From: Pseudomonas migulae NBRC 103157 | GTDB lineage: Bacteria; Pseudomonadota; Gammaproteobacteria; Pseudomonadales; Pseudomonadaceae | DNA: 64,000 nucleotides | NCBI RefSeq assembly: GCF_002091715.1 | Contig: NZ_BDAG01000030.1 | Location: 1 to 64,000 of the forward strand | Direction: 5' to 3' | Shown: positions 1-7,084 of the stretch, one piece after another | How positions within the stretch are numbered: position 1 is the first letter of the stretch | How the letters are laid out: each line of letters starts with the position of its first letter | Translations under genes and position numbers: made by a program | The notes under the pieces: generated by a model | Database searches by the model: none | What the model was told of the DNA's origin: nothing | The model's input: only the letters and a program-made list of their open reading frames with translations

Positions 1-104
1 AGCAAAGTGAGGGAAAACCACTTTGATCCTGAAGGCTCAAATGTGAGCCGGGATCACAATTGAATCGAGCCTGTTTCAGCCTGCTGTCAGGCGCTGGCCA
101 ACGT

Positions 105-156
105 TAGATAACTGTTAGGTAACGGTTAGGTAACGTTAGAAGCGTTAGAAGCGTTA
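105..156. repeat. Short tandem repeat block (GTTAGGTAACG / TTAGAAGCG units)
   Basis: Two near-identical 11-bp units reading GTTAGGTAACG are followed by two 9-bp units reading TTAGAAGCG, then TTACC. The units share the TTAG core. This is seen directly. No function is known to me; it may be a regulatory array or slippage product. Confidence 0.55.
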
Positions 157-257
157 CCGGCCCAGTCATGCCATACGATTTGACTCGGCTCACTTTGCCT
201 GTTTCGCCGCTGTGGGAGCGAGCACCGAGAAAATCGGAACGACTCCCGATCTGCCAG

Positions 258-294
258 TGAGACCAAACCATCTCACTGAGACCAAATCGTCTCA
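258..294. repeat. Two tandem imperfect inverted repeats, possible operator
   Basis: Two 18-bp copies occupy 258-275 and 277-294. Each begins TGAGACCAAA and ends TCTCA, so each is itself a TGAGA...TCTCA inverted repeat, and the copies differ at only two positions. Tandem dyads separated by one base, about 19 bp apart centre to centre, look like a dimeric-regulator binding site. No regulator gene is seen beside it, so the role is inference. Confidence 0.5.
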
Positions 295-298
295 ATGC

Positions 299-329
299 GC
301 GATATTTCACTGTGGGAGGGGAATATCGC
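299..329. repeat. Inverted repeat GCGATATT...AATATCGC
   Basis: Perfect 8-bp arms (299-306 and 322-329) enclose a 15-base loop containing TGTGGGAGGGG. There is no T-run after it, so a rho-independent terminator is unlikely. It lies just downstream of the tandem dyads and upstream of the SIR2-TPR gene. Role unknown. Confidence 0.4.
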
Positions 330-659
330 GGGCTTTTACCTTAGGGAGGAGATGCACTCAAATCTGAGGACATTAGCCAGATGCGCGGAGTTCTGCTCAC
401 ATCTCTTCCTAGCAACTGGTGTATTCAGATCCCAGCGGCCCGATGTTGCACTAGCTTTTGATCGTTTCCTAATATCGCACTGGGTCTCGATAGGAGGGGC
501 TGATTTCAGTTGGCCTTTGGCTCAATCCTAGGCAGTTGCTTTGGTGAGCTTTTCGTAATGAGGTATGCGGGCTCCTATCCGATAGTGTTCAACTGGACTA
601 TAGATGCGCCGCAAGGATGGCATTATGATACTCGCCTTTCCCACTCTATCCATGGACGA

Positions 660-2366
660 ATGATGACACACATTGAAGTGCAAGAATGGACGCTGGAGGG
701 CGTACTAGACGAGTTGGCCCGCATTGACAACTCAATGCATGACCGGCATTTCGCGTTCATTTTAGGTTCTGGTGCGTCGTTTTCCTCCAACATACCTACC
801 GGAAAAGACCTCGCGCAGCGGTGGTTAACCGATCTTCATCTCCGAGAATGTAAAAGTGGCGCCACGGTTGAGGAGTGGACTAAGACCTGCGATATAGTTA
901 GCGGCGGTTTAACCTTTGAAAGCGCTGCGGAGTTTTATCCACAGATTTTCGAACGTCGATTTCGAGGGGATCGGGAGTCTGGATACGCAGAGCTGGAAAA
1001 ACACATGGATGGTAAGAGTCCAAGTTTAGGCTATACGCTTCTTGCTGAAATTATTCAAGAAACTAGGCATAAGGTGGTGGTTACAACTAATTTTGATAAT
1101 TTGGTGGCCGATGCCTTGTCGATGCACGCTCATCAGTCGCCACTGGTTGTGGCACATGAGTCGTTAGTCGGTTTCGTTCGTCCTCAGCTTCGTCGTCCAC
1201 TAGTAGCCAAAATACATCGTGATCTATATTTCAATCCGATCAATGATCAAGTTGGCGTTTCCAATCTGGAGGAGGGGTGGAAGCACGCTTTGAAAAAGTT
1301 ATTTCAGTATTTTACACCTATTGTTGTTGGGTATGGCGGCAATGATGGGAGTTTGATGGGGTTGCTGAATGCTCTTGAATTGGGCGATATTGCTGGTCGG
1401 ATGATATGGTGCTATAGGGACGGATCTCCTCCGCCTATATTAGCGCATGAAGTATTGATAAAGCATGAAGGGATTAAAGTTCAAATCCCTGGTTTTGACG
1501 AATTTATGCTGCAATTGGCGGCTAAGCTCGTGCCGGATTTTGATTTAGGCAGAATTTCTGAGCGAACAGAAGATCTCGGAAAAAAAAGTGCGGAGCGTTA
1601 TCGCAAGCAAGCGGACCAACTAATGAAGTCGTTGGCGCAGGGCACCCAAGAGCAGCTTAATACTCGTAAGGTTATGGCGCAGTCGGTCCAAAGCAGAAGG
1701 AGCTGGTGGGCTTGGGAGCTTGAGGCGGCAGCTCAATTAGATCCTGTGGAGGCCGAGAAGATTTATATGCAAGGATTATCTCAGTTTCCCGATAGTCCGG
1801 AGTTGCATTATAATTTTGCCATATTCCTCAGTCGGATTAAAAAGGATCCAGATGCTGCAAAATTAATGTATCAGAAAGTTCTAGAGCTAGCCCCGGAGGA
1901 CTCTGATGCAATATATAATTACGCGCAGCTAATATTTGAGCATGATAAAGATTTCGATAAAGCTTTAGCGTTGGTTGAGAGGGCGATGGCTTTAGCTCCT
2001 GAAGATCCCGATGCGTTTGGTCTGTATGCCGAAATCTTATCGGAGAAAAAAGATTTTTCGCGTGCTGGAGATGTTTATCGAAAGGCTGTAAGAAAGTTTC
2101 CCGATAATGCAGAGATTCTGCTAAGTTATGCTAATTTTTTATCGGATAGTTTAGAGGAGTATGAGAGGGCAGATAAGTTTTATAAAAAGGCACTAGAAAT
2201 TGAGCCTGATAGCTTAACGTGTATTCTTCATTATTCTAAGTTTTTGGCATTTCAGTATGATAAGCCTGATCAGGCTGAGCTGTTGTTTCAAAGGGCTTTT
2301 AAAGTTGATCCCAATGATTCGGCCTTGAAAGAAGCCTATGCAGGTTTTCTGAAAATGCAAGAGTGA
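660..2366 (+). CDS. SIR2-family domain protein with C-terminal TPR repeats (candidate antiphage defence)
   Basis: 568-aa protein on the chosen start. Residues about 30-290 form a SIR2_2-like NAD-binding fold: GSGAS at 36-40, TTNFDN at 142-147, a KIHRD motif at 184-188 carrying the likely catalytic His, and VGYGGND at 223-229. Residues about 360-568 hold roughly six TPR-like helical pairs (EAEKIYMQGL, AKLMYQKVLEL and similar). SIR2 proteins fused to sensor domains are known NADase effectors in prokaryotic defence (Thoeris ThsA, DSR families), so an abortive-infection role is inferred. The usual KxHG context is changed to KIHRD. The gene is AT-rich and its codon use is unlike the neighbours, suggesting transfer. 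Start: paired ATGs at 660/663 precede the domain closely; in-frame alternatives are ATG 558 (with GGTGAG upstream) and TTG 510. No partner gene is evident. Confidence 0.8.
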   Translation: MMTHIEVQEWTLEGVLDELARIDNSMHDRHFAFILGSGASFSSNIPTGKDLAQRWLTDLHLRECKSGATVEEWTKTCDIVSGGLTFESAAEFYPQIFERRFRGDRESGYAELEKHMDGKSPSLGYTLLAEIIQETRHKVVVTTNFDNLVADALSMHAHQSPLVVAHESLVGFVRPQLRRPLVAKIHRDLYFNPINDQVGVSNLEEGWKHALKKLFQYFTPIVVGYGGNDGSLMGLLNALELGDIAGRMIWCYRDGSPPPILAHEVLIKHEGIKVQIPGFDEFMLQLAAKLVPDFDLGRISERTEDLGKKSAERYRKQADQLMKSLAQGTQEQLNTRKVMAQSVQSRRSWWAWELEAAAQLDPVEAEKIYMQGLSQFPDSPELHYNFAIFLSRIKKDPDAAKLMYQKVLELAPEDSDAIYNYAQLIFEHDKDFDKALALVERAMALAPEDPDAFGLYAEILSEKKDFSRAGDVYRKAVRKFPDNAEILLSYANFLSDSLEEYERADKFYKKALEIEPDSLTCILHYSKFLAFQYDKPDQAELLFQRAFKVDPNDSALKEAYAGFLKMQE

Positions 2367-2767
2367 GCCCGGTTTATGTGAATGCAGGCAGGCTTGTTAG
2401 AGGTGGCATTGGTTTTAATTTATTCTGCCTCGTTCACTCTGCTGACTATTCTAAATTGTCTCGTTATTTGATCGATTTAAAATTCTTCATGCCTGGCGTT
2501 CCAGCTTCAAATCGCCTTATCTTTAAAGGCGCAATCCCACGTACCGATATACCTACGCCGACGTTGTGAAAAGCAGTGGCTTGGCCGTGCTTCTTGAATT
2601 TTAAGGCTGGCCACTACACCCATTACGTCCTATGACGATATGGTTGATGCCAGTGAGATGGTTTTTTTTGAACTGATCATCTTGAGCAGCTTTGCGGATC
2701 ACCCAGTCGCGTAAAAAGCACAAAATATTGTGCGCACTTAAATTAAGTGCGCACCAGTTGTAGCGTT
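2367..2767. other. Gap between SIR2-TPR gene and chemoreceptor gene
   Basis: About 400 bases with no gene I can support. A short GTG-started frame (2363-2569) overlaps the SIR2-TPR stop but has no family features. On the minus strand about 2600-2735 there is an open stretch reading FLRDWVIRKAAQDD, which looks like decayed coding sequence, source unknown. A striking palindrome lies at 2730-2754. Confidence 0.4.
2730..2754. repeat. Perfect 12-bp-arm palindrome GTGCGCACTTAA-A-TTAAGTGCGCAC
   Basis: Both 12-base arms match perfectly around a single central A. It lies 13 bases past the stop codon of the minus-strand chemoreceptor gene. It has no T-run, so it is a poor intrinsic terminator; it could be an operator, a site for a site-specific enzyme, or a cruciform-forming element at the edge of the SIR2-TPR segment. 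Confidence 0.6.
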
Positions 2768-4123
2768 TTACTCGACCCAACTGACGGCGGTTTTGGGAAT
2801 CACTTCTGACTCGTCGAGTTTGGAGGCGAACATGCTCACCGCCTCGACGGCGTCGCTGGTGCCGCTGCGAATCTGCAGGATCACCGAGCCAGCTTGATCG
2901 GCCAGACCAACGCCGCGTTGTGCACCCTCTAGAGTAGCATTCATGCTGGAGACGGCGTCACGGGTTTCAGAAAGGATCTTGCCGATCATTTCGGCAATTT
3001 CTGCAGTCGAGCGGCTGGTGCGCCCCGCCAGTTGCCGGACTTCGTCGGCCACTACCGCAAAGCCTCGGCCCTGATCGCCCGCTCGGGCCGCTTCAATGGC
3101 GGCGTTAAGGGCGAGCAGATTGGTCTGATCAGCGATCCCGCGAATAGTATTGACGATGGCCGTGATCTGTTCGGAACGGTCGCCCAGCTGACCAACCAGC
3201 TTCGCCGACGCGCCAATTTTTTCGGCTATTTGGCGCATCTCTCTAGCTGTTTCCTGAATGACTTGGGCGCCCTGTTCGGCGACTTTCTCGGTCTCGGCGG
3301 AAATATGGTACGCCCGGGAAGCACCGCGCGAGTCCTCTTCAAAGCGCTCGATGCGCTCGGTGATATCACTGGCGAACTTGACGATCTTCGACAATTTGCC
3401 ATCAGCGTCATACACCGGGTTATAGGTCGCTTCCAGCCAGACCACTCGTCCGTTTTTGCCGATACGTTTGAACTGACCACTGAAAAACTCACCGGCATTC
3501 AATCGACGCCAGAAGTCGCTGTAGTCGCTGCTATTTATCAGGCTTGCTTCGCAAAACAGCCGGTGTTGCTTACCCTTGAGCTCGTTTAGGCCGTAGCCCA
3601 TGGTGTGCAGAAAATTGTCGTTGGCCGAGAGGATATTGCCAGTGAGGTCAAACTCAATCACGGCCATGGCGCGATCCAGTGCGGCCAGCTTGCTCCGAGT
3701 CAGCGCTTCTTGAGTGACTTTTTCAGTCACGTCCAGGGCATACTTGACGATTCTATGAACTTGGCCTCGCTCGTCGATCACAGGGTTGTAACTGGCTTCA
3801 AGCCAGACATTCTGCCCCATCGAGTTGATTCGCTGGAAAGTACCCGACACGAATTTACCAGCACGCAGTTGCGACCAAAACTGGCTGTAATCCGCGCTGT
3901 TAGTTAACGCAGAGGCGCAGAAGTTCCGATGCGATTTCCCGAGCAATTGCTCAGCGCTATAGCCCATGATGGCGAGAAAATTCTCGTTGGCTCGCAACAC
4001 CTTGCCGTCCAGGTCAAACTCGACCACCGCCATGGAGCGGCCCAGTGCTTCGATCAATCCCTTATATCCCAAGACTTCGGCCTTCCTGGCCTCTAGTTCA
4101 TCTTTGAGTGATTTATTGAACAT
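2768..4123 (-). CDS. Soluble methyl-accepting chemotaxis protein with two PAS domains (BdlA-like)
   Basis: 451 aa from the ATG at 4123 (MFNKSLKDEL...). An earlier GTG at 4207 is possible but would add a proline-rich stretch unlike the family. Two tandem PAS domains follow a short coiled coil, each containing the NFL..MGY and GKxHRxFC motifs, then the chemoreceptor signalling hairpin with the invariant EAARAGDQGRGFAVVADEVR core. No membrane segment or HAMP is seen, so it is cytoplasmic. Domain order matches P. aeruginosa BdlA (biofilm dispersion) and Aer-2-like soluble receptors. It would report redox or ligand state through CheW/CheA. Transcribed alone; a palindrome follows its stop. Confidence 0.85.
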   Translation of the reverse strand: MFNKSLKDELEARKAEVLGYKGLIEALGRSMAVVEFDLDGKVLRANENFLAIMGYSAEQLLGKSHRNFCASALTNSADYSQFWSQLRAGKFVSGTFQRINSMGQNVWLEASYNPVIDERGQVHRIVKYALDVTEKVTQEALTRSKLAALDRAMAVIEFDLTGNILSANDNFLHTMGYGLNELKGKQHRLFCEASLINSSDYSDFWRRLNAGEFFSGQFKRIGKNGRVVWLEATYNPVYDADGKLSKIVKFASDITERIERFEEDSRGASRAYHISAETEKVAEQGAQVIQETAREMRQIAEKIGASAKLVGQLGDRSEQITAIVNTIRGIADQTNLLALNAAIEAARAGDQGRGFAVVADEVRQLAGRTSRSTAEIAEMIGKILSETRDAVSSMNATLEGAQRGVGLADQAGSVILQIRSGTSDAVEAVSMFASKLDESEVIPKTAVSWVE

Positions 4124-4323
4124 GGACTGACCCCCGGAGTTACCGTCAACGGATTCGACTTGAATAGGTATCGGCGGGCAATCTGGCAGCTGAATGGTGC
4201 TATACACGATTATGATTTGACGTCAATAAATTGCTTTTTTTGTCATCGATTGATGAAGAGCGATGACAATGAATGATCATTGCAGCCGTCAGATCGTAAG
4301 CGTTCAGCGATCACACTTTCCCA

Positions 4324-4881
4324 TTGCAACTGCTGGCGCCGTTGATCGATACCGATTACGCGGAGTTTCAAATTACCGATCCTGATGTAATCGTTAGCGC
4401 TGTTAGGCAAACGCTAGATTCGATCCCTCCGTCATTTGGTTCTTGCGTCATGGTCAGTGCTGGCTTCACTGCCATTCTCAAATCTAAAGGGATACCCGCC
4501 GTTGTCGTCCTCGGAGACCTGCTAATTAACGACCAGTATGCTTTTGAATGTCGAGGGAATATTCCAGGGGCAACCTATGAGGGAGAGTTCGTGGAAGCCA
4601 AGTGGGACGGTCACGCCTGGGTAATGCTCGCAGGTGTTCTTTGCGACCTGTCGATCTTCCGAAGCGCCTATGCCACTAAAACGCCAAGTAACCTTAAAAC
4701 TTTTATCAGCCAGCAGTTCGGTGAGGGCAAGGGCGCCCTGATGTGTCCCCACGATAGCTTGCCAGCCGGCATGGAATCTGTACCCAGATTTGCTCTCAAT
4801 GACATTCAGATTCTGGGGATTCTGGATGGAGATTCGAGTTGGCATTCACAGCTCAGCCGGGAGCTGAATACGGCCAGTTAA
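4324..4881 (+). CDS. Small transglutaminase-fold-like protein of unknown function
   Basis: 185 aa as read from a TTG at 4324; no good ribosome site is seen, so the start is uncertain and may lie elsewhere. A possible cysteine-protease/transglutaminase triad is visible: Cys in PPSFGSCVMVSAGF near residue 40, His in DGHAWVML and Asp in LCDLSIF. This spacing resembles Transglut_core3/lasso-peptide B2-type leader peptidases and transglutaminase-like proteins. There is no signal peptide. The stop lies inside the remnant of an mvaT-type gene read in another frame, so the C-terminus may have been altered by the same rearrangement. Enzyme activity and substrate are unknown; family call is inference. 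Confidence 0.5.
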   Translation: MQLLAPLIDTDYAEFQITDPDVIVSAVRQTLDSIPPSFGSCVMVSAGFTAILKSKGIPAVVVLGDLLINDQYAFECRGNIPGATYEGEFVEAKWDGHAWVMLAGVLCDLSIFRSAYATKTPSNLKTFISQQFGEGKGALMCPHDSLPAGMESVPRFALNDIQILGILDGDSSWHSQLSRELNTAS

Positions 4882-5059
4882 CCGCCGTGCTCCAGCCGCT
4901 GTTGAGGCCAAGCGCCCCCCGTAGGGCTCGCACCCTCAAAGTTTACAAAAAAACGTATACCGGCGAAGTCGTCGAAACCTAAGGCGGCAACTACAAAACG
5001 CTGAAGGAATGGAAAGCAAAATTTGGGTCGGACCTGTCGAGTCCTGGCTGACCAAGTGA
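4863..5059 (+). pseudogene. Degenerate 3' half of an mvaT/mvaV-type (H-NS family) gene
   Basis: Translation in the relevant frame gives AEYGQLTAVLQPLLRP, then RRARTLKVYKKTYTGEVVET, a TAA stop at 4980-4982, then GGNYKTLKEWKAKFGSD, then after a one-base deletion near 5034 VESWLTK and a stop at 5057-5059. This matches the C-terminal DNA-binding domain of MvaT-family xenogeneic silencers, whose usual ending is KVYKNPHNGEVVETKGGNHKTLKEWK...VESW. The N-terminal oligomerisation part is missing and the 5' end overlaps the preceding gene. An internal stop and a frameshift make it a pseudogene. A hairpin that may be its old terminator follows. Confidence 0.8.
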
Positions 5060-5077
5060 GTTTGATTTGAGTACAAA

Positions 5078-5098
5078 GGGCCTGTGAGGGCCCTTAAT
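5078..5098 (+). terminator. Hairpin after the mvaT-type remnant
   Basis: AAGGGCC and GGCCCTT arms (about 5078-5097) with a short loop TGTGAG, followed by TAATTA. The T-run is weak. It is placed where the terminator of an intact mvaT-type gene would lie. Confidence 0.5.
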
Positions 5099-5190
5099 TA
5101 GTTGGCGAGGAAGAGGACACGAACGAGAAGGCAGCGCGTTTACTTTGGCGGCCCAGGCAATGACAACGCCGGTGGTTCAGCGTGTTGGGA

Positions 5191-6756
5191 CTATCGATTA
5201 AAGCGCTCGACCAACGAATATTGAGTTGCAGCTGTCTTGGTCAACTCCTTGCTTAGTTCTGCTGAGTGATGAGCTTGCTCCGATGTCTGATCCGCCAGGT
5301 GGGCAATGGTGGTGATGTTACGGCTGATTTCCTCGGCGACGGCGGTTTGCTCTTCAGTGGCGGCCGCAATCTGCGTTGTCATATCAGTGATGTTGGCTAC
5401 GGCTTCACTGATTCCTACCAATGCCTTGTCTGCTTCAAGTACCCACGCCACACCTTCTTCGGCTTGACGATGACCGCTCTCCATTGTCTGTACGGCATTG
5501 TTAGATGACGTCTGAAGCTTGGTGATCAGGTCATGGATCTGCTTAGTGGACTCAGACGTGCGCTGTGCCAGCTGGCGTACCTCGTCGGCCACCACAGCAA
5601 AGCCTCGACCCATATCGCCAGCGCGCGCGGCCTCGATCGCGGCATTCAGTGCCAGTAAGTTGGTTTGATCGGCAATACCTTTGATTACGTCGACCACTGT
5701 TCCGATTTCATTGCTGTCCTTGGCCAACTGCGCGACGGTCTCCCCAGTTTCCCCCACCACTGCAGAGAGGCGCTGGATCGCTTCGCGGGTATCTCGGGCA
5801 ATGTCGCGTCCGCGTCCGGTCAGCAGGTTAGCCTCCTGGGTGGCGTCAGCGGTGCGCTGGACATGGCTCGCGACTTCTTGTGTGGTCGCCGCCATCTGAT
5901 TGACTGCAGCGGACACTTGCTCGGTCTCGACGCGCTGGCGATCAAGTCCACGTGAGCTGTCGGAGGCCAGTATGTCGGATCTCCCGGCTAGCCCACTGAG
6001 TTGCTCTGCGGTGTCTTGCAGGCGTGTAAGACAGGTCTTTAGACGCGCAGCCTGGCTCACAAAGGCTGTTTCCAAACGAGCTTGAGCCCCGTGCTGATCA
6101 CTGTACATCTGTGCAATAAGTTGATCAGAAGTAGAGGGCTCAGCCATCTGCAACAGGCGCATTGTTCCTTGCTTTTGCCAACGAGAGGTCACCAGTCCGA
6201 GCGGAACGGATATGCCTATTGTGGCGACAATAGCTACGGATGCGTTGAGAAATAGGCCGCTCAAAGTGCCCACCAGGCCCATGACAAGGTACGGCAGGTA
6301 GTCCAGCAGGGCCGGCAACCACTTGTCTCGAGTGGGAATGGCAGGTTTTCCCTGGCTGATGCGCCTGTAAAGGGATTCTGCGCGTCGGATCTGCTCAGCG
6401 GTCGGTTTCACTCTGACCGATTCAAAGCCAACCACTTGGCTGCCTTCAAAAATTGGTGTTACGTAAGCGTTGACCCAGTAGTGATCGCCATTCCTAGAAC
6501 GGTTTTTGACAATCCCCATCCACGGGTTGCCTTGCTTAAGAGCACTCCACATATGGGCAAAGACTGCGGATGGGACGTCAGGATGGCGGACGATGTTTTG
6601 AGGGGCGCCAATCAGATCGTTTCGGTCGAAACCGCTGATCTCGACAAAGTCGTCATTGCAATAAGTAATCACTCCTCGAGTATCTGTTGTTGAGATGAGT
6701 TTCTGTTGAGGTGCTAGCGCAATTTCGCGCTGCGTTACCGGTTGATTGTTTCTCAT
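5191..6756 (-). CDS. aer: Aerotaxis receptor Aer (PAS-methyl-accepting chemotaxis protein)
   Basis: 521 aa, the length of Pseudomonas Aer. The N-terminal PAS domain (about 15-130) has the Aer signature NIVRHPDVP, PWMGIVKNRSRNGDHYWV, which in the family binds FAD and senses redox state. A hydrophobic hairpin (about 150-190) anchors it to the inner membrane, followed by a HAMP-like linker and the conserved signalling hairpin EAARAGDMGRGFAVVADEVR. It signals via CheW/CheA to the flagellum for energy taxis. The ATG at 6756 has AAGGAG 12-17 bases upstream and a closer GTAGGA. A 330-base AT-rich leader lies upstream. Confidence 0.93.
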   Translation of the reverse strand: MRNNQPVTQREIALAPQQKLISTTDTRGVITYCNDDFVEISGFDRNDLIGAPQNIVRHPDVPSAVFAHMWSALKQGNPWMGIVKNRSRNGDHYWVNAYVTPIFEGSQVVGFESVRVKPTAEQIRRAESLYRRISQGKPAIPTRDKWLPALLDYLPYLVMGLVGTLSGLFLNASVAIVATIGISVPLGLVTSRWQKQGTMRLLQMAEPSTSDQLIAQMYSDQHGAQARLETAFVSQAARLKTCLTRLQDTAEQLSGLAGRSDILASDSSRGLDRQRVETEQVSAAVNQMAATTQEVASHVQRTADATQEANLLTGRGRDIARDTREAIQRLSAVVGETGETVAQLAKDSNEIGTVVDVIKGIADQTNLLALNAAIEAARAGDMGRGFAVVADEVRQLAQRTSESTKQIHDLITKLQTSSNNAVQTMESGHRQAEEGVAWVLEADKALVGISEAVANITDMTTQIAAATEEQTAVAEEISRNITTIAHLADQTSEQAHHSAELSKELTKTAATQYSLVERFNR

Positions 6757-7084
6757 TCCTACTGCTCCTTGTGTCCTATTAAAATGCCATCGGCAGATAC
6801 TAGAAAAAGGTTAGTAGTTATTGTAAAAAACCCTTTAATAACAATGCATTGCGCTATTTTTATTGGGTGTTGGCTGGATCCGGTTTTGGTCTTTTCTATA
6901 TTTTTGAAAATTAGATAAAGAGCTTTCTGAATGCCGACGTTGTCTTGATCACCATAGACGTCCGTAACGAACCAGCGCCCCAGACTGTGGAAAAATGAGC
7001 GGGTTGGCCATTTCGCAAGCTTCATCACCTAACCGTGAAGCGGTTTCGAGGGTTTAGTGTAGTGATAACTCGACAGCCAGTTTG
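6757..7084. other. AT-rich gap between aer and the diguanylate cyclase gene
   Basis: Both flanking genes are on the minus strand, so this is the upstream region of aer. An 89-codon open frame (7028 to 6759, minus) ends two bases before the aer start. It starts with paired ATGs but resembles nothing I know and becomes very AT-rich, so I treat it as doubtful. No clear terminator for the cyclase gene is seen. Confidence 0.4.

Larger units (their letters stand above)
1..659. other. Non-coding or unassigned leader region upstream of the SIR2-TPR gene
   Basis: I find no convincing gene here. Short open frames exist but lack ribosome sites and family features. The stretch holds a short tandem repeat block (about 105-155, repeated GTTAGGTAACG and TTAGAAGCG units), two tandem imperfect inverted repeats at 258-294 and an 8-bp-arm inverted repeat at 299-329. 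These could be regulatory sites for the downstream gene or edge sequences of an acquired segment; the sequence alone does not decide. Confidence 0.5.

Noticed and set aside
295..531. Short open frame MRDISLWEG... upstream of the SIR2-TPR gene
   Set aside because: No family feature, overlaps the inverted repeat, and has no credible ribosome site for the first codon.
2363..2569. GTG-started 68-codon frame overlapping the SIR2-TPR stop
   Set aside because: The GTGA overlap is tempting as coupled translation, but the sequence shows no domain, helical pattern or partner; most likely chance.
2600..2735. Minus-strand open stretch FLRDWVIRKAAQDD...
   Set aside because: Looks coding but lacks a start and ribosome site and could not be tied to a family; noted only as possible debris.
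6759..7028. 89-codon minus-strand frame ending just before aer
   Set aside because: Good position for an operon partner, but composition becomes very AT-rich, and no similarity or ribosome site was convincing.
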